A stretch of DNA of 64,000 nucleotides from Caldicellulosiruptor danielii (GCF_034343125.1 NZ_CP139957.1:1573001-1637000); one strand, 5' to 3'. Counted from the first letter of the stretch, positions 47,003-57,120 are shown. Translations and numbers: made by a program. Notes: generated by a model from the letters alone, not told the origin.

Positions 47003-49687
47003 CTAACGATTAAAATACAATTCTCTCCACCCCCTCATCAGCCACTCTTTTCTTTGTTCATTGTCCAAAACCTTTTTGCAGCTTTCCCAGTCTACCTTTT
47101 CTACATGCTCTCTATATTTAATATCAAATGGATGTTCGGAATTTAAAACTTCAACTGTTTTGACAATTTCCATCCACTCATCCTTTATAATCTCTGGAAG
47201 TGACCCAATAATATCATAGGTTAATTTTATTCTGCCAGACAGGACTGCATGAATTCTATCTTCAATTGAATCTTTGTATCTTAAGTTGTACACATAAACC
47301 TTGTCAAATTGCTGGCCTATTCTTCTTATTCTTCCCTGGCGTTGTTCAAGCCTGATTGGGTTCCATGGAAGGTCAACGTTTATAAGAGCACCAAGTGTTT
47401 GCAAGTTCAAACCTTCTGCAGCTGCATCTGTTCCAATCATAAGCCTAATCTTACCATCTAACACAAGCTCTTTTATCTCATCCCGTTCAACTTTTGAATA
47501 AATTCCATTTTTGATTATGCCAGATTTATCGCCACCCGCGTAAATTGCTATCCTCTCGTTTGGCAAAGATGAAGACAACTTTTGTGCAATGGTCCATGCT
47601 GTGTCAAAGTACTCAGAAAAAATTATGCAGCCTCTTTCAAGCCACCCCATGTCGTTTAAGATATGCAAAATTTTATTTAGCTTTGGGTCATTGTCTTTGT
47701 TGTATTCAAGAAGATCTATTATTTCTTCTAAACAGAAAAGCTCGTCCCTGCCTGTGATGCTAATCCTGTCTGGCATATCATCGTCTTCATCCTCTTCAGA
47801 AAAGTCGTCTTTAACAATTGCTCTCTTTTCATAAATTGCTTTTGCAGTGTTCAAGCCTGCTTGCATAGAAGAGCCCATCCTTCGCAAAAGTAGTGTCTTA
47901 TAAAACCCTTTCGCGCCTGTTTTCTGCCTCAGTAAATTTGTAAATTCTTCAGCATACTCATAAGCTTTTTTGAGTGGTGCAGAAAGTACAAGACCTTCAT
48001 CATCACCTTCACCAAAAAGGACAACCTCAATCTTCTTAAGATACGGCTCACCTGTCTCTGGATCAACTGTATTTTCAAGCGTACTTCTTTTTCTCTTGAC
48101 AATGTGCCTGATAAAAGGATTATACTTTTCCATGAAATTTTCTTCTATCAGTTCATCGATAATATCCTGCTGTGATGGCAAAAGAGCATCATAATCATCA
48201 TACGAAACATACTCATCACTACTCATCCCCAGCGACCTTCTTAGCTTCCCAATTGTAAACGGATTTTCCTTTGAAGGTGGCAAAGGATTTCTTATCCAGC
48301 TCCAGTAGTAAGCCTTGCTTGAAATCTCTTTTGCCCCTCTCACATAATCAATTCCTTCTAAAGGTCTTAGCTGCCAGAGGCTAAACGCATCGCCCAAAAC
48401 CTTGGCTGAGCCTTGTGCAAGTATGTACAGAAGGTCCCAACCCTCAATGGGATGTAGCTGAATTGGAGTTGCAGTTGCTAAAATCATCGTCTTTGTCTTT
48501 TGCGAAAGCTCAAGCAAAAACTTCATCAGATTATTTGGTTCTGGTTTGTCGCCGGGCCTATTTAGATTTTGGCGCCTTGCCCTGTGTGCCTCATCAACAA
48601 TTACACATTCATACTCAAGATCCAAAAGAGGCTTTACAATATCCGAATTAGAGGTAATCAATCCTTGGGAAATTATTCCTATTCGCCTTGGACACTGTAA
48701 GATTGGGGGTATGCCATTTACCTGTGGCCTGTACTCTTGCCCTGTTTCAACTATCCATCTTTTGCCGTCCCACACAGCAGAAGGTATGTCAAACATTGTC
48801 TTGAGTTCATCCTGCCACTGCCACAAAAGTGTTTTTGGAACAATTACTAAAACAGGTCTGTCCCCATAGAGCGCTGTTAGCTGAGCAATCATACCAAGCT
48901 GGGCAGTTTTACCAAGTCCAACTTCATCTGCAAGAATGTATCTTGCTCCATCTTTGCAGTGTTCTTCAAACACCATTTTTACAAAATACTTTTGGTGATT
49001 CCAAAGCCCAAAACCTTCTCTATAAACAGGTGCTTCTATCACAGGTGCTGCAGGATCAGGCTCTTTTTGCCACTCTTCAATGCTAACTACATTTCTTTCT
49101 GCCAATCTTCCTATATTTTCAATTATCAAATCACAAAACTCGCAAGCATAAGGATTATTCCAGAAAAAGTCAAACTCATTTTGTACCCATTCCACGCTCT
49201 CAATACTGTCATCTGCCCAAAGTATCTCGTAGTTGCCTTTCCAGCCGGCAGCAGTTTCATTAACGCTTCCCACAAATGCAATCTTTCTGCCATCTGATAG
49301 AGTTATGACACCAGCTTTCCCGTGAACAAGTCCATATATATCGTTTGGTAAAACTCTTACCTGAAGTTTTCCACTTTTTAATAGTTCATATAGTTTTTTG
49401 AACCTCTCCGGAAACTGCTCAACCTTCTGTTCAGGCTTTGATTTGAACCATTCTCTGACAAGCTTTTGTTTTGCAAGCTTTGCCACCAAAACGTCCTTGC
49501 TCTCAACCTCAGAGTTGCAAACAACCCTTGCAACTCCTTCTATACTCTCAATTGTTTCACCTGCTATCTCTAAGATAGATGAGCTAAAATAGCCTGCAAG
49601 TCTATCATAGCTTTTAGCATTTTTCAGGTGTTTGTTCAAAAACTCTTCTGCAAGGTCAATATGCCGGGATGAATACCTTTCAAGCAT
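47003..49687 (-). CDS. PLD-like nuclease and SNF2-family helicase fusion
   Basis: An 894-residue protein of the four-gene defence cluster. The N-terminal domain (about 1-200) is phospholipase-D-like with one HKD-type motif (VHGKAGVITLSDGRKIAFVGSVNETA). Residues about 225-830 are an SNF2/RapA-type helicase with LADEVGLGKTAQ (motif I), VDEAHRARR (II), LATATP (III) and RQGRIRRIGQ (VI). It should bind or cut DNA while translocating. The ATG lies in the T tract of a terminator-like hairpin without a ribosome-binding site, which is unusual. Similar to DISARM drmD/drmC parts, but in one chain. Confidence 0.88.
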   Translation of the reverse strand: MLERYSSRHIDLAEEFLNKHLKNAKSYDRLAGYFSSSILEIAGETIESIEGVARVVCNSEVESKDVLVAKLAKQKLVREWFKSKPEQKVEQFPERFKKLYELLKSGKLQVRVLPNDIYGLVHGKAGVITLSDGRKIAFVGSVNETAAGWKGNYEILWADDSIESVEWVQNEFDFFWNNPYACEFCDLIIENIGRLAERNVVSIEEWQKEPDPAAPVIEAPVYREGFGLWNHQKYFVKMVFEEHCKDGARYILADEVGLGKTAQLGMIAQLTALYGDRPVLVIVPKTLLWQWQDELKTMFDIPSAVWDGKRWIVETGQEYRPQVNGIPPILQCPRRIGIISQGLITSNSDIVKPLLDLEYECVIVDEAHRARRQNLNRPGDKPEPNNLMKFLLELSQKTKTMILATATPIQLHPIEGWDLLYILAQGSAKVLGDAFSLWQLRPLEGIDYVRGAKEISSKAYYWSWIRNPLPPSKENPFTIGKLRRSLGMSSDEYVSYDDYDALLPSQQDIIDELIEENFMEKYNPFIRHIVKRKRSTLENTVDPETGEPYLKKIEVVLFGEGDDEGLVLSAPLKKAYEYAEEFTNLLRQKTGAKGFYKTLLLRRMGSSMQAGLNTAKAIYEKRAIVKDDFSEEDEDDDMPDRISITGRDELFCLEEIIDLLEYNKDNDPKLNKILHILNDMGWLERGCIIFSEYFDTAWTIAQKLSSSLPNERIAIYAGGDKSGIIKNGIYSKVERDEIKELVLDGKIRLMIGTDAAAEGLNLQTLGALINVDLPWNPIRLEQRQGRIRRIGQQFDKVYVYNLRYKDSIEDRIHAVLSGRIKLTYDIIGSLPEIIKDEWMEIVKTVEVLNSEHPFDIKYREHVEKVDWESCKKVLDNEQRKEWLMRGWRELYFNR

Positions 49688-49692
49688 ATTTT

Positions 49693-49740
49693 AAAAAAGG
49701 CAATACCCCGCAAGTTATTTTTGCAGGATACCGCCTTTTT
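49693..49740 (-). terminator. Strong hairpin between the methylase and helicase genes
   Basis: On the minus strand a 19-bp stem (A5GGC pairing with GCCT5, extended by G-U and Watson-Crick pairs) around a 9-base loop, with T residues after it, placed between the methylase stop (49766) and the helicase ATG (49687). It looks like an intrinsic terminator or an attenuator, so the helicase may be expressed by read-through only. Confidence 0.75.
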
Positions 49741-49765
49741 GACACCTCCTTCTTGCTTTAAAATT

Positions 49766-52666
49766 TTACAGTCTATCGTTTGCCACACGCTCGGCAAGAT
49801 ATGAAGCTATTTTTGAATCGTTTTGCCAGTGTTCCATGCCATCTATTCTCTCAAGCCTTGCAAGGTATCTGAATATTACCTCTATCTTGCTTTTATTATT
49901 CCAGTATTTTGTTCCAAGTTTAGTTTTTAACATCTCATGTGAAAGTGCAACCGCTTCAGCGGTGTTATTTATTTCCTGGTCCTTCTTTATTGCATTATTT
50001 ATTGCCAGAAGGCAATAACGTAAGATTGTTGTGCTAAAGGCATGTTTGGTATCAAGAAGTTCCTGCCCAAGCTCGCTTGCAGTTTTCAGCCTTGCCATGT
50101 TAGATTTTTTGATAGCAAAAAGTTCGTCATAATCTGGACAACCTAAGCTTCTTGCGGCATCTTGATATGCACCTATTCTTTTTTCGCCCCTTGTTTCGAA
50201 CTCTATGCCTCTTATATAAAACTTCTCATAGCTTTCCATCTTGCGCCAAATCTCATAAATGGTATCTTGATCAAATCCAAGGTATTTCAAACCTTCTGGT
50301 ACTATGTAGCTGCTTGCATATTCTCGCATAGAATCTAAAAACTCTTTAATCTTCTGGTTTGTTGCTTTGAGATTGCATGATGTCAAAACGCGAAGAGCTG
50401 CATAGTATCCTGAAAGCTCTAAATCTGTTGGGCTAAAATTTGGCTCTGATTCATCTTTGTCAAGCTCATACATGAGCTTTATCTGCCTTTCTACCTCTTC
50501 TTTGCCAAAAGGATACAGCTCTTCAATAAATACGGGCTCAAGCTGAGTTCTATCAATCTTCTTTAAAACAACACATACAGTTGACTGGACGAAATTGCCC
50601 TCTGACATATTGTCCTCTGTCTCTGTTGCAATGCTCCATGCATTGACAGACAAAAGTCCAGAGTTAAGTAATATCTCTGTAAGGTCTGCAAAAACCTGTG
50701 AGTCTTGGTGAGTAAACATAAGCACAAAATAGCCATTTTCGGGCATTGCAGAAACTATGTTTTTCAGAATATCAGTAAATGTTTGTTTAAAAACTTGGGC
50801 TTCTCCTCTTACAGCTAATGCCCTTTTGCTGTCTGTATACCAATCTGGAAAAACTTCTTTCAAAAACTTCTTATCCCATGCTAAGAAGAACTCACTCAGC
50901 TCATGGTAATTTATTGCATCAGCATAAGGCGGGTCTGTTATCCAAATGTGGCAAGGGTAATTTACATCGCGGGCATCTGAAAGAAAAACATTAATCTTAT
51001 TATGTTCATTTAAGCACATAAAAGATGATATTTCTATTAAAATCATTTCTTTTAAAGAAGTTAAAGGCCTAGTAGCATATAAAAAAAAGCTATTTAAAGC
51101 TTGATTGTAAAATGTCTGTCGACCATTTTCGACATATAAATTTTCCCAATGAGACAACTTTGAATTCCAGTTACAGCACCTATTAACTCCCAAAAGTCCC
51201 ACAATTTTCTCCTCTTTTGTTCTTGCCTCTTTGTCAATCAGCTCCATCAAAAGCCCATGTAAAAGCAGTTGCCTTGGATTGAAAAGCTGATGCCAATAGC
51301 TCCAGCCACGTTCTCTGTACAATCTACTTGTTTCTTCCCCTTCTTCAATCATATCACTTGGAATATACCCTTTTTGCTGCCACTCATCAAATCTTTCTCT
51401 CAAAAGTTCAATTACCTTCTTTTCCCTCTCCAAATCTTCTTCATCCGGTGCTTTATAGTATCTTCTACCATTTTCATCCTCATACCTTATACAATAAAGC
51501 CTTTCCTGAAAAACATCATCCGGTCGTGGCACAAACTCATGCTTTTCCCAGCGCCTCAGACCCCAGATTGTTTTGCCGTCAACTACTTTGTCTCCTCTTA
51601 TGGAAGAAATTGCTGTCTCCATCTTGCAGTGCGGACAGATCAAGTACCCATCTTTAACTGTTCCGCTCTTTGAAGCTTTTTCAAGTTCTGATTGACCTGC
51701 CCCCATCTTTATCTCTATATCAAATCTCTTCTCAAGCGTGACTTCTTTTAGCTGGGCAATGGTTTTTGAATTTTTGCCAATCACAAGTGATGGCAAAAGA
51801 GGCACCTTAAAACCACATTCAGGGCATGTAACTTCTGCGCAATAAAGATACGCGTTTGCCCTGTGACCTTTTGAATTGTGCTCAATTTGCCACTGAGTTA
51901 CAATCTTGTCTGCTTGTTCAAATATTCTTTTTTGAAAGTCTTTTAGTTTTTCAATCTCGTCTTTTGGCAGGCTCAAAAGATTCAAAGCTGACCATGTAAG
52001 AAGCATAGCAATAGGATTTAAGTCTGAAGCAAAAACACCAAAGCCAAGCCTTGCTGCTTCAAACGGAATACTGCCACCACCACAAAAAGGGTCACCAACT
52101 ATTGGAAGTTCACCAAATCTTTTTTTACCAAGCTGATCTACAAGCTCTGAAAAGGAATAAGCATTTGTGCCAAGATACTCATTTATCTCATCCCAAGAAC
52201 TTTTGGGTAAATTTTCAATCTCCTCTGGGCGTTTACAGTATCTCAGTTTCTTATCATACGGCATTCTTTCAAATACTTTTTCTTGAATAAAATCTCTGTC
52301 AGCCTTTTTTAAGTCCTTCCTGTAGGCTATCTTCTCACCCTCAGTAACTTCAAAATATTTTGCCTTTTCCTCATCTGTTGCAAACTCATACGCCTCTTTT
52401 GCAGGTATGCTTGTCTTTCTTCGAAGCTTCAAGCCATCTTCATCCATTGTCATTAGTTTTAAAAAAATCTTTATATCTTTTTTCGGGTCATCTGTGGCAG
52501 GAAGCAAAAGCCCCAGAAGAAGTGCTCTGACAAGCACCAATGGCTTTCGCCCCCACCACTTACCAAGCCCTGTTAAAGTCTGACCTGCACCTGCTTTTCG
52601 CTCTTTGAAGGCTTCTTTTGAAAGCTTTGATACAGGAAATTGAACTTCTATAAAAGATTTCTCCAC
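49766..52666 (-). CDS. DUF1156 DNA adenine methyltransferase
   Basis: A 966-residue DNA methylase. The N-terminal DUF1156 region has KAGAGQTLTGLGKWWGRKPL and is followed by SAM motif I (VGDPFCGGGSIPFEAARLG, near residue 190), zinc-finger pairs (CPECGFK, CPHCKME), and the catalytic DPPY in ITDPPYADAINYHEL near residue 600. An adenine-N6 class is expected from DPPY. In this cluster it would mark host DNA, as PglX and DrmM do in BREX and DISARM. The start is a GTG with a weak ribosome-binding site; 42 bases after the DUF3780 gene. Confidence 0.9.
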   Translation of the reverse strand: MEKSFIEVQFPVSKLSKEAFKERKAGAGQTLTGLGKWWGRKPLVLVRALLLGLLLPATDDPKKDIKIFLKLMTMDEDGLKLRRKTSIPAKEAYEFATDEEKAKYFEVTEGEKIAYRKDLKKADRDFIQEKVFERMPYDKKLRYCKRPEEIENLPKSSWDEINEYLGTNAYSFSELVDQLGKKRFGELPIVGDPFCGGGSIPFEAARLGFGVFASDLNPIAMLLTWSALNLLSLPKDEIEKLKDFQKRIFEQADKIVTQWQIEHNSKGHRANAYLYCAEVTCPECGFKVPLLPSLVIGKNSKTIAQLKEVTLEKRFDIEIKMGAGQSELEKASKSGTVKDGYLICPHCKMETAISSIRGDKVVDGKTIWGLRRWEKHEFVPRPDDVFQERLYCIRYEDENGRRYYKAPDEEDLEREKKVIELLRERFDEWQQKGYIPSDMIEEGEETSRLYRERGWSYWHQLFNPRQLLLHGLLMELIDKEARTKEEKIVGLLGVNRCCNWNSKLSHWENLYVENGRQTFYNQALNSFFLYATRPLTSLKEMILIEISSFMCLNEHNKINVFLSDARDVNYPCHIWITDPPYADAINYHELSEFFLAWDKKFLKEVFPDWYTDSKRALAVRGEAQVFKQTFTDILKNIVSAMPENGYFVLMFTHQDSQVFADLTEILLNSGLLSVNAWSIATETEDNMSEGNFVQSTVCVVLKKIDRTQLEPVFIEELYPFGKEEVERQIKLMYELDKDESEPNFSPTDLELSGYYAALRVLTSCNLKATNQKIKEFLDSMREYASSYIVPEGLKYLGFDQDTIYEIWRKMESYEKFYIRGIEFETRGEKRIGAYQDAARSLGCPDYDELFAIKKSNMARLKTASELGQELLDTKHAFSTTILRYCLLAINNAIKKDQEINNTAEAVALSHEMLKTKLGTKYWNNKSKIEVIFRYLARLERIDGMEHWQNDSKIASYLAERVANDRL

Positions 52667-52708
52667 CTTTCTTCATCTCCCTAAAGTCAAAGATTTATGT
52701 CCGTATTT

Positions 52709-53311
52709 TTATTCATCATATATAATCTTTTGGTCTAACACGTTTTCAAAGTCAAGCTGCTTGAGTTGTTTTTGACTTACAGGGTTTTCAAGTAAAGCAT
52801 ATTTTAGTGCCATTCTCCAGCCCCGCCTATCATTTACCCTGCCTGTTGCGGCGTTTGTAACTCCGTATAGCCACCAGCGCTCTTCCGGTCGCAAGCCCTG
52901 CCAGTTGACTATTGCAACAGGTACCTGCGAATCATCGGTGCAATCTTCCAGTGCCCAAAGCAAAACCACAAGTTCTTTTCCCAAAAGCCTGTGAACGGGA
53001 TTTTGCCCAACCTTCCACTTAGATTTCTTAAAACCCTCTTTTTCAAGCCTGAAATTGAACTCCTGTGCAACATACGGTGCAACTCTCTGCCACAACCATT
53101 TAGGAACAACTACTTTGAGCTGATTGTGAAGAGGACTGTTCTCATCAATATCCTGTACATCCTTCCCTTCTTGCCATATAAATCTTTCATATACTTTTAC
53201 TGTCTCGTTCTTCCCTTGAGGAATTACCACCATAAAATGGTGTTGCGTCTCAGATGGTACATATCCAAAGCCAATTGATGCTACAACATTTTTCTTTTTG
53301 GATTTACTCAT
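52709..53311 (-). CDS. DUF3780 protein
   Basis: A 200-residue protein of the DUF3780 family, always found with DUF499 and DUF1156 genes in this type of locus as far as I know. It holds no enzymatic motif I can see; the middle region is Trp-rich (WLWQRVAPYVAQEF, WWLYGVTNAATGRVNDRRGWR). It overlaps the DUF499 stop by 8 bases, so translation is coupled. Probably a structural or adaptor subunit; function unknown. Confidence 0.85.
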   Translation of the reverse strand: MSKSKKKNVVASIGFGYVPSETQHHFMVVIPQGKNETVKVYERFIWQEGKDVQDIDENSPLHNQLKVVVPKWLWQRVAPYVAQEFNFRLEKEGFKKSKWKVGQNPVHRLLGKELVVLLWALEDCTDDSQVPVAIVNWQGLRPEERWWLYGVTNAATGRVNDRRGWRMALKYALLENPVSQKQLKQLDFENVLDQKIIYDE

Positions 53312-56300
53312 TCTGTGTTATTACCTCCTTGAAGTCATGAAGCGTCTTGCCCTTTTGCTTTGTCCACTCTTCAAAGTTTTTTGCATCTTCAAATAAGAGC
53401 TCTGTAATGACAACTGCAACATTTTGAACTTCATTATTATAAAACTCAGCCTTGACCTTTTCAATTAGTTTTAAAATTTCATTAGCTTCTACCCCTTGAC
53501 GTATATTATTTGTAAGCACAATATAGTTCTCATCATCCTTATAAACATCAATGGAATATCTAACAAGTTTGCCGCCAAAACTTTTCAAAAGTTCAATTTC
53601 TCTTTGAACTTCAAGCAAATTAAATAGCTGAATCTTATTCTTAGCACCTGCAACTTTGAGCCGCACTGGTTTTGTATAGTCAAGTTCAATCTCCTTTATC
53701 ATAACTTTACCTGTTTTATCTTTATTTATTGGTATATGTTTTAACTCAGAAAAAACTCCGTCCTTTTCTGCAACCACAATAATTACCTTTGCATCGTCTG
53801 GAATTATAATATCACCATTTTCGGCAATTTTGCCGTTGTATCTGGGGTTTGTACCATCTGTTGTGTATTTTACAGTTGCCTGTGGCGCTGTTCTTACTTT
53901 TATGTGAACTCTCCCTTCGCTGTCACCATACTTTATATTATCATCAAGCATAATTGGACACTCATACTTTACAACATCGCCTTTTGGATGATAACCTGTT
54001 GAATCAATGCAAAGGAAATTTAGCTTTGCCGCTTTTGTTCTAAACTCGTTGATATTTGGCACAACCGGTGAGTTTTCTGTTACCTCCTTATCACCTTCTT
54101 CATAGTGGACAACATCTCCATACATTGGTATGAGTTTTAAAACTATCTCGCCTGTGTCAAAATCTGCAGATACAAAGTGAACCTTCACAGTTGTTTTGTC
54201 CTTTGCTGCCTCGCCTCTTAAAACAAGCCCTCCACTTTCTTTCCACAAACCTTTTGAAAGCATTTCGCGCTTTAAATTTTCCAGAGCTTCTGGTGGATGC
54301 CAGAACCATCTTGCATCTCGCGCTGATCTTTCTACAATCTCGGACCAAGACATTGACTCTCTTGTAAAGAGCAAATTCTCTACCTTTTCACGAAACTCAT
54401 CAATGTCATTTACTTCTATATACTTTTTGTTAAGCAACACTTTTTGAATGACAATCTCTCCGTCTCGGTTGTTGCCAAGAAGAGCCTTTACTCCATCCAA
54501 ACCTTTTGTGCCTTGAGAATCTCCATTTTCACCTGCCGGCAGATATTTTAAATCTTCAGGAATAAGTTCAGCGTTTTGTTTAGTATATGGTCTTTGTGGA
54601 TAGTAAATCTTATTAAAAGTCTCTCTCAAGACTTCTAAAACTGCATTTCTCATCTTGCTCTGCTCATTTTCTGCACGCTGATACTCTGTATCTGTCTCAG
54701 GAACTCGTTCATTTCTGAGCTCCTTTAACACATTTTCCCAGCACATATATTCTCTAATTCTCTCCAAAAGTGTGTTATACATAGTAGTAGAACCTGTCAA
54801 AAAGAGAAGTCTGTTTTTGTATGTCTGATTTTGCCAAAAACCAATCAATGCGGGGTTAAGAGACCCTTTTGAGTCATAAGGCTTTGAAATAATTAGTGTT
54901 ACATTGTTCATGTCCACATTGATTTTGGATATGTCATTTGGCAAGGCGATAATCTTTTGGTACACCTTCTGATAGCAATTTAGATTTCTGGGTGAGAAAT
55001 ATTCATAAAGAAGTCTCTCTAACACTGCCTCTGCTTCATCTAATGTATACATGCTTTTGAATTTTCTCATGCGTGCAATTACATTTTCCATTGGGGTAAG
55101 ATATATTCTATCATTTGCATCAATTCTTGTATGCAATGAATTCTGCTTAAACTCTTCAATTATGTTAGCAAGTAAGCTCAAATCTTTGTTCGGTGAGCTC
55201 ATATATGCAAAAAGTTCACTTGTAGTAAGCCCAAGGGGCGATTTTGTAATTTCGGACAGTGAAGATAGTAAAATCAACTTCGCAACTTCACTTGCCAGTG
55301 TTGTGTTATATTTTTGGTCAATAGCCTTCGCAGTTGTAATATGAGCTGTTGAATAAACATCATGCATAACAGCATTCTCTAAGCTCTGCTTAATGTTTGT
55401 AATCTCTTCACGTGTATTGTAATCGCTCAGGTCAAAGTCATATGGCTCAATGAGATACTTCTGCTTTGCAAGGGATCCATCTTCACCATAAAGGTATCTT
55501 ATGTAATGCCTCATAAGACGAATAAGCCCGCGTGTCTGCTGGAAATTTACATTTTCCCTAAATCTGCTAACAAGCTCCATTATTGCAGGATGGAACGGAT
55601 AAGTCCTCTTTATCTCAGTGTAAATTCTCTCTGGCTCAACTGTAGTCTGCCCTTTTCTATTACCTTCTTCAATAACCTCTTTATAGGCTTTTGCAATCTC
55701 TTCTACATCTGGGTCATTTTCAGGGTCTTGTGGGCACTCCTTGAAAAACCTCTTTCTCAAAATACAGTATACATCATTTGTAACCATATCAACCGGCTGA
55801 ATAGAAGAAGCAACACGGGTTGCTTCTTTGTCAAGCTCTGTTGCTAAAGCACTTTGTAAAAGCTTCCCACCTTGTTCATACGCTGCTTGAAGGTCTGCAA
55901 CAACTACCATTACGTTTGAAAGATCTTTTTTCTGGATTGCGTTGAAAAGATTCGAAAGCCCAATCGAAACAACCTTTCCAAAGTTGGTCTCACCAACTGG
56001 AATGCTCTGGACATACTCAAGATATAGCGGAAGCTCATCAAGCAGTATCAAAAGAGGGTCTCCTGTTAAAAGCTCGGTCCACTCTCTATCACCAGGTGCA
56101 AACATATGGTTTTGAAGTGACTTGTTCAAAACCTCTTGCTTGCCAAGCTGGTTTGCTATCTCTACCCATGGAATAGACCTTGTCCATCTCCCAGTAAATA
56201 CTGCAAGTCTTATTCTGCCTGTGTACATATACTGGTAACTTTCGCCCAAAACCTTTTTTCTGAGCTCAGGGTATTTTGCCAAAAGACCCAAGGCAATCAT

Positions 56301-56549
56301 GTTATGGGTCTTGCCACCACCCATTGCCTGGCGCAGGACAATTACACCTTGTTCATCATCAGCTCCAATAAATCTTTTAAATGCTACATCAAATAATCTT
56401 CTCATACCGTTTGTTATATATGTTTGTTCAAAAAACTTTTCTGGGTTGATTTTGTCAGAAAGAAGGTCTGAGATTTCCTGAACATCTTCTGAGCTTCTTG
56501 TGGTAAATATATCTTCTCTTGGTTTACAAAGATCGAAGAGAGTTTTCAT
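53304..56549 (-). CDS. DUF499 P-loop ATPase (BrxC/PglY-like)
   Basis: A 1081-residue ATPase and first gene of the defence cluster. The Walker A is RQAMGGGKTHN (near residue 75), followed by Walker B LLILLDELPLYLE; the rest is long and helical with a beta-rich C terminus. DUF499 ATPases are related to the large BREX ATPases. A GGAGGT precedes the ATG. It probably forms the motor or sensor core of the system, working with DUF3780, the DUF1156 methylase and the PLD-SNF2 helicase. No clear promoter can be assigned in the 93 bases upstream. Confidence 0.9.
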   Translation of the reverse strand: MKTLFDLCKPREDIFTTRSSEDVQEISDLLSDKINPEKFFEQTYITNGMRRLFDVAFKRFIGADDEQGVIVLRQAMGGGKTHNMIALGLLAKYPELRKKVLGESYQYMYTGRIRLAVFTGRWTRSIPWVEIANQLGKQEVLNKSLQNHMFAPGDREWTELLTGDPLLILLDELPLYLEYVQSIPVGETNFGKVVSIGLSNLFNAIQKKDLSNVMVVVADLQAAYEQGGKLLQSALATELDKEATRVASSIQPVDMVTNDVYCILRKRFFKECPQDPENDPDVEEIAKAYKEVIEEGNRKGQTTVEPERIYTEIKRTYPFHPAIMELVSRFRENVNFQQTRGLIRLMRHYIRYLYGEDGSLAKQKYLIEPYDFDLSDYNTREEITNIKQSLENAVMHDVYSTAHITTAKAIDQKYNTTLASEVAKLILLSSLSEITKSPLGLTTSELFAYMSSPNKDLSLLANIIEEFKQNSLHTRIDANDRIYLTPMENVIARMRKFKSMYTLDEAEAVLERLLYEYFSPRNLNCYQKVYQKIIALPNDISKINVDMNNVTLIISKPYDSKGSLNPALIGFWQNQTYKNRLLFLTGSTTMYNTLLERIREYMCWENVLKELRNERVPETDTEYQRAENEQSKMRNAVLEVLRETFNKIYYPQRPYTKQNAELIPEDLKYLPAGENGDSQGTKGLDGVKALLGNNRDGEIVIQKVLLNKKYIEVNDIDEFREKVENLLFTRESMSWSEIVERSARDARWFWHPPEALENLKREMLSKGLWKESGGLVLRGEAAKDKTTVKVHFVSADFDTGEIVLKLIPMYGDVVHYEEGDKEVTENSPVVPNINEFRTKAAKLNFLCIDSTGYHPKGDVVKYECPIMLDDNIKYGDSEGRVHIKVRTAPQATVKYTTDGTNPRYNGKIAENGDIIIPDDAKVIIVVAEKDGVFSELKHIPINKDKTGKVMIKEIELDYTKPVRLKVAGAKNKIQLFNLLEVQREIELLKSFGGKLVRYSIDVYKDDENYIVLTNNIRQGVEANEILKLIEKVKAEFYNNEVQNVAVVITELLFEDAKNFEEWTKQKGKTLHDFKEVITQNE

Positions 56550-56642
56550 GGGTACTTACCTCCAATGAATTTATATTTTTCATTGTAACCCTCTGATTTA
56601 CTTCGGAAGGTTTCTTTAAATTGTCTAAATTAGAGTATCTCA

Positions 56643-56921
56643 TCAGCTTTTTTTCAAAATTTCCTTATATGGCTCATGGTTTATTCTAACTTTTGATTCG
56701 ATTAACTTTTCTAATAAGGGTTTTAACTCAATAATTATTCCTTCCTGTTTTGCCTTCAATAAAATACTTAATGTTCCTGTAAGTTTTATATCCAGAGTAG
56801 ATGCTACTTTCCTGCCTTTCTTTTCATCCATGATTAAAAGGTCTCCACCTAATTCTTTAAATAATATTATTGATTCGCTTTCACCTATGTTTAAACCATG
56901 CATTTTTTGAACTAATTCCAC
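56643..56921 (-). pseudogene. DUF3368 PIN-like toxin, C-terminal remnant
   Basis: A 92-codon frame (longer upstream without a start) matching the C-terminal half of DUF3368 PIN-like proteins: NIGESESIILFKELGGDLLIMDEKKGRKVA and TGTLSILLKAKQEG. The N-terminal half with the first catalytic Asp is missing, replaced upstream by an unrelated small frame, so it is probably inactive. Confidence 0.75.
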
Positions 56922-56976
56922 TGCTAATCGATTTTTGATTTCTTTTATAATTATAAAACTACTCTTGGTTATCTGT

Positions 56977-57120
56977 TCAATCTCCCAACAACTTGTCCAA
57001 ATTCTCTTTATCTTTAATCACTTCTTCAATGGTTTGGTCAAAATAGCTTAGACTTAAGGCACCTGAGTCAGCCAAATAATCTATTTTATTTATTTTCAAG
57101 TATTTCACTTTAAAAATCAT
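56977..57120 (-). CDS. Small unassigned ORF fused to the DUF3368 remnant region
   Basis: A 47-codon frame from ATG 57120 to TGA 56977, with the segment DYLADSGALSLSYFDQTIEE. No ribosome-binding site is visible. It may be a remnant of the antitoxin that once preceded the DUF3368 gene. I do not recognise the family, and translation is uncertain. Confidence 0.3.
   Translation of the reverse strand: MIFKVKYLKINKIDYLADSGALSLSYFDQTIEEVIKDKENLDKLLGD

Noticed and set aside
51269..51673. Plus-strand ORF of 134 codons inside the methylase gene
   Set aside because: Antisense to the DUF1156 methylase; no ribosome-binding site or recognised domain.
47003..56549. BREX or DISARM proper
   Set aside because: There is no PglZ, BrxL, BrxA or BrxB, and no drmA or drmB. 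The gene set is similar in part only.
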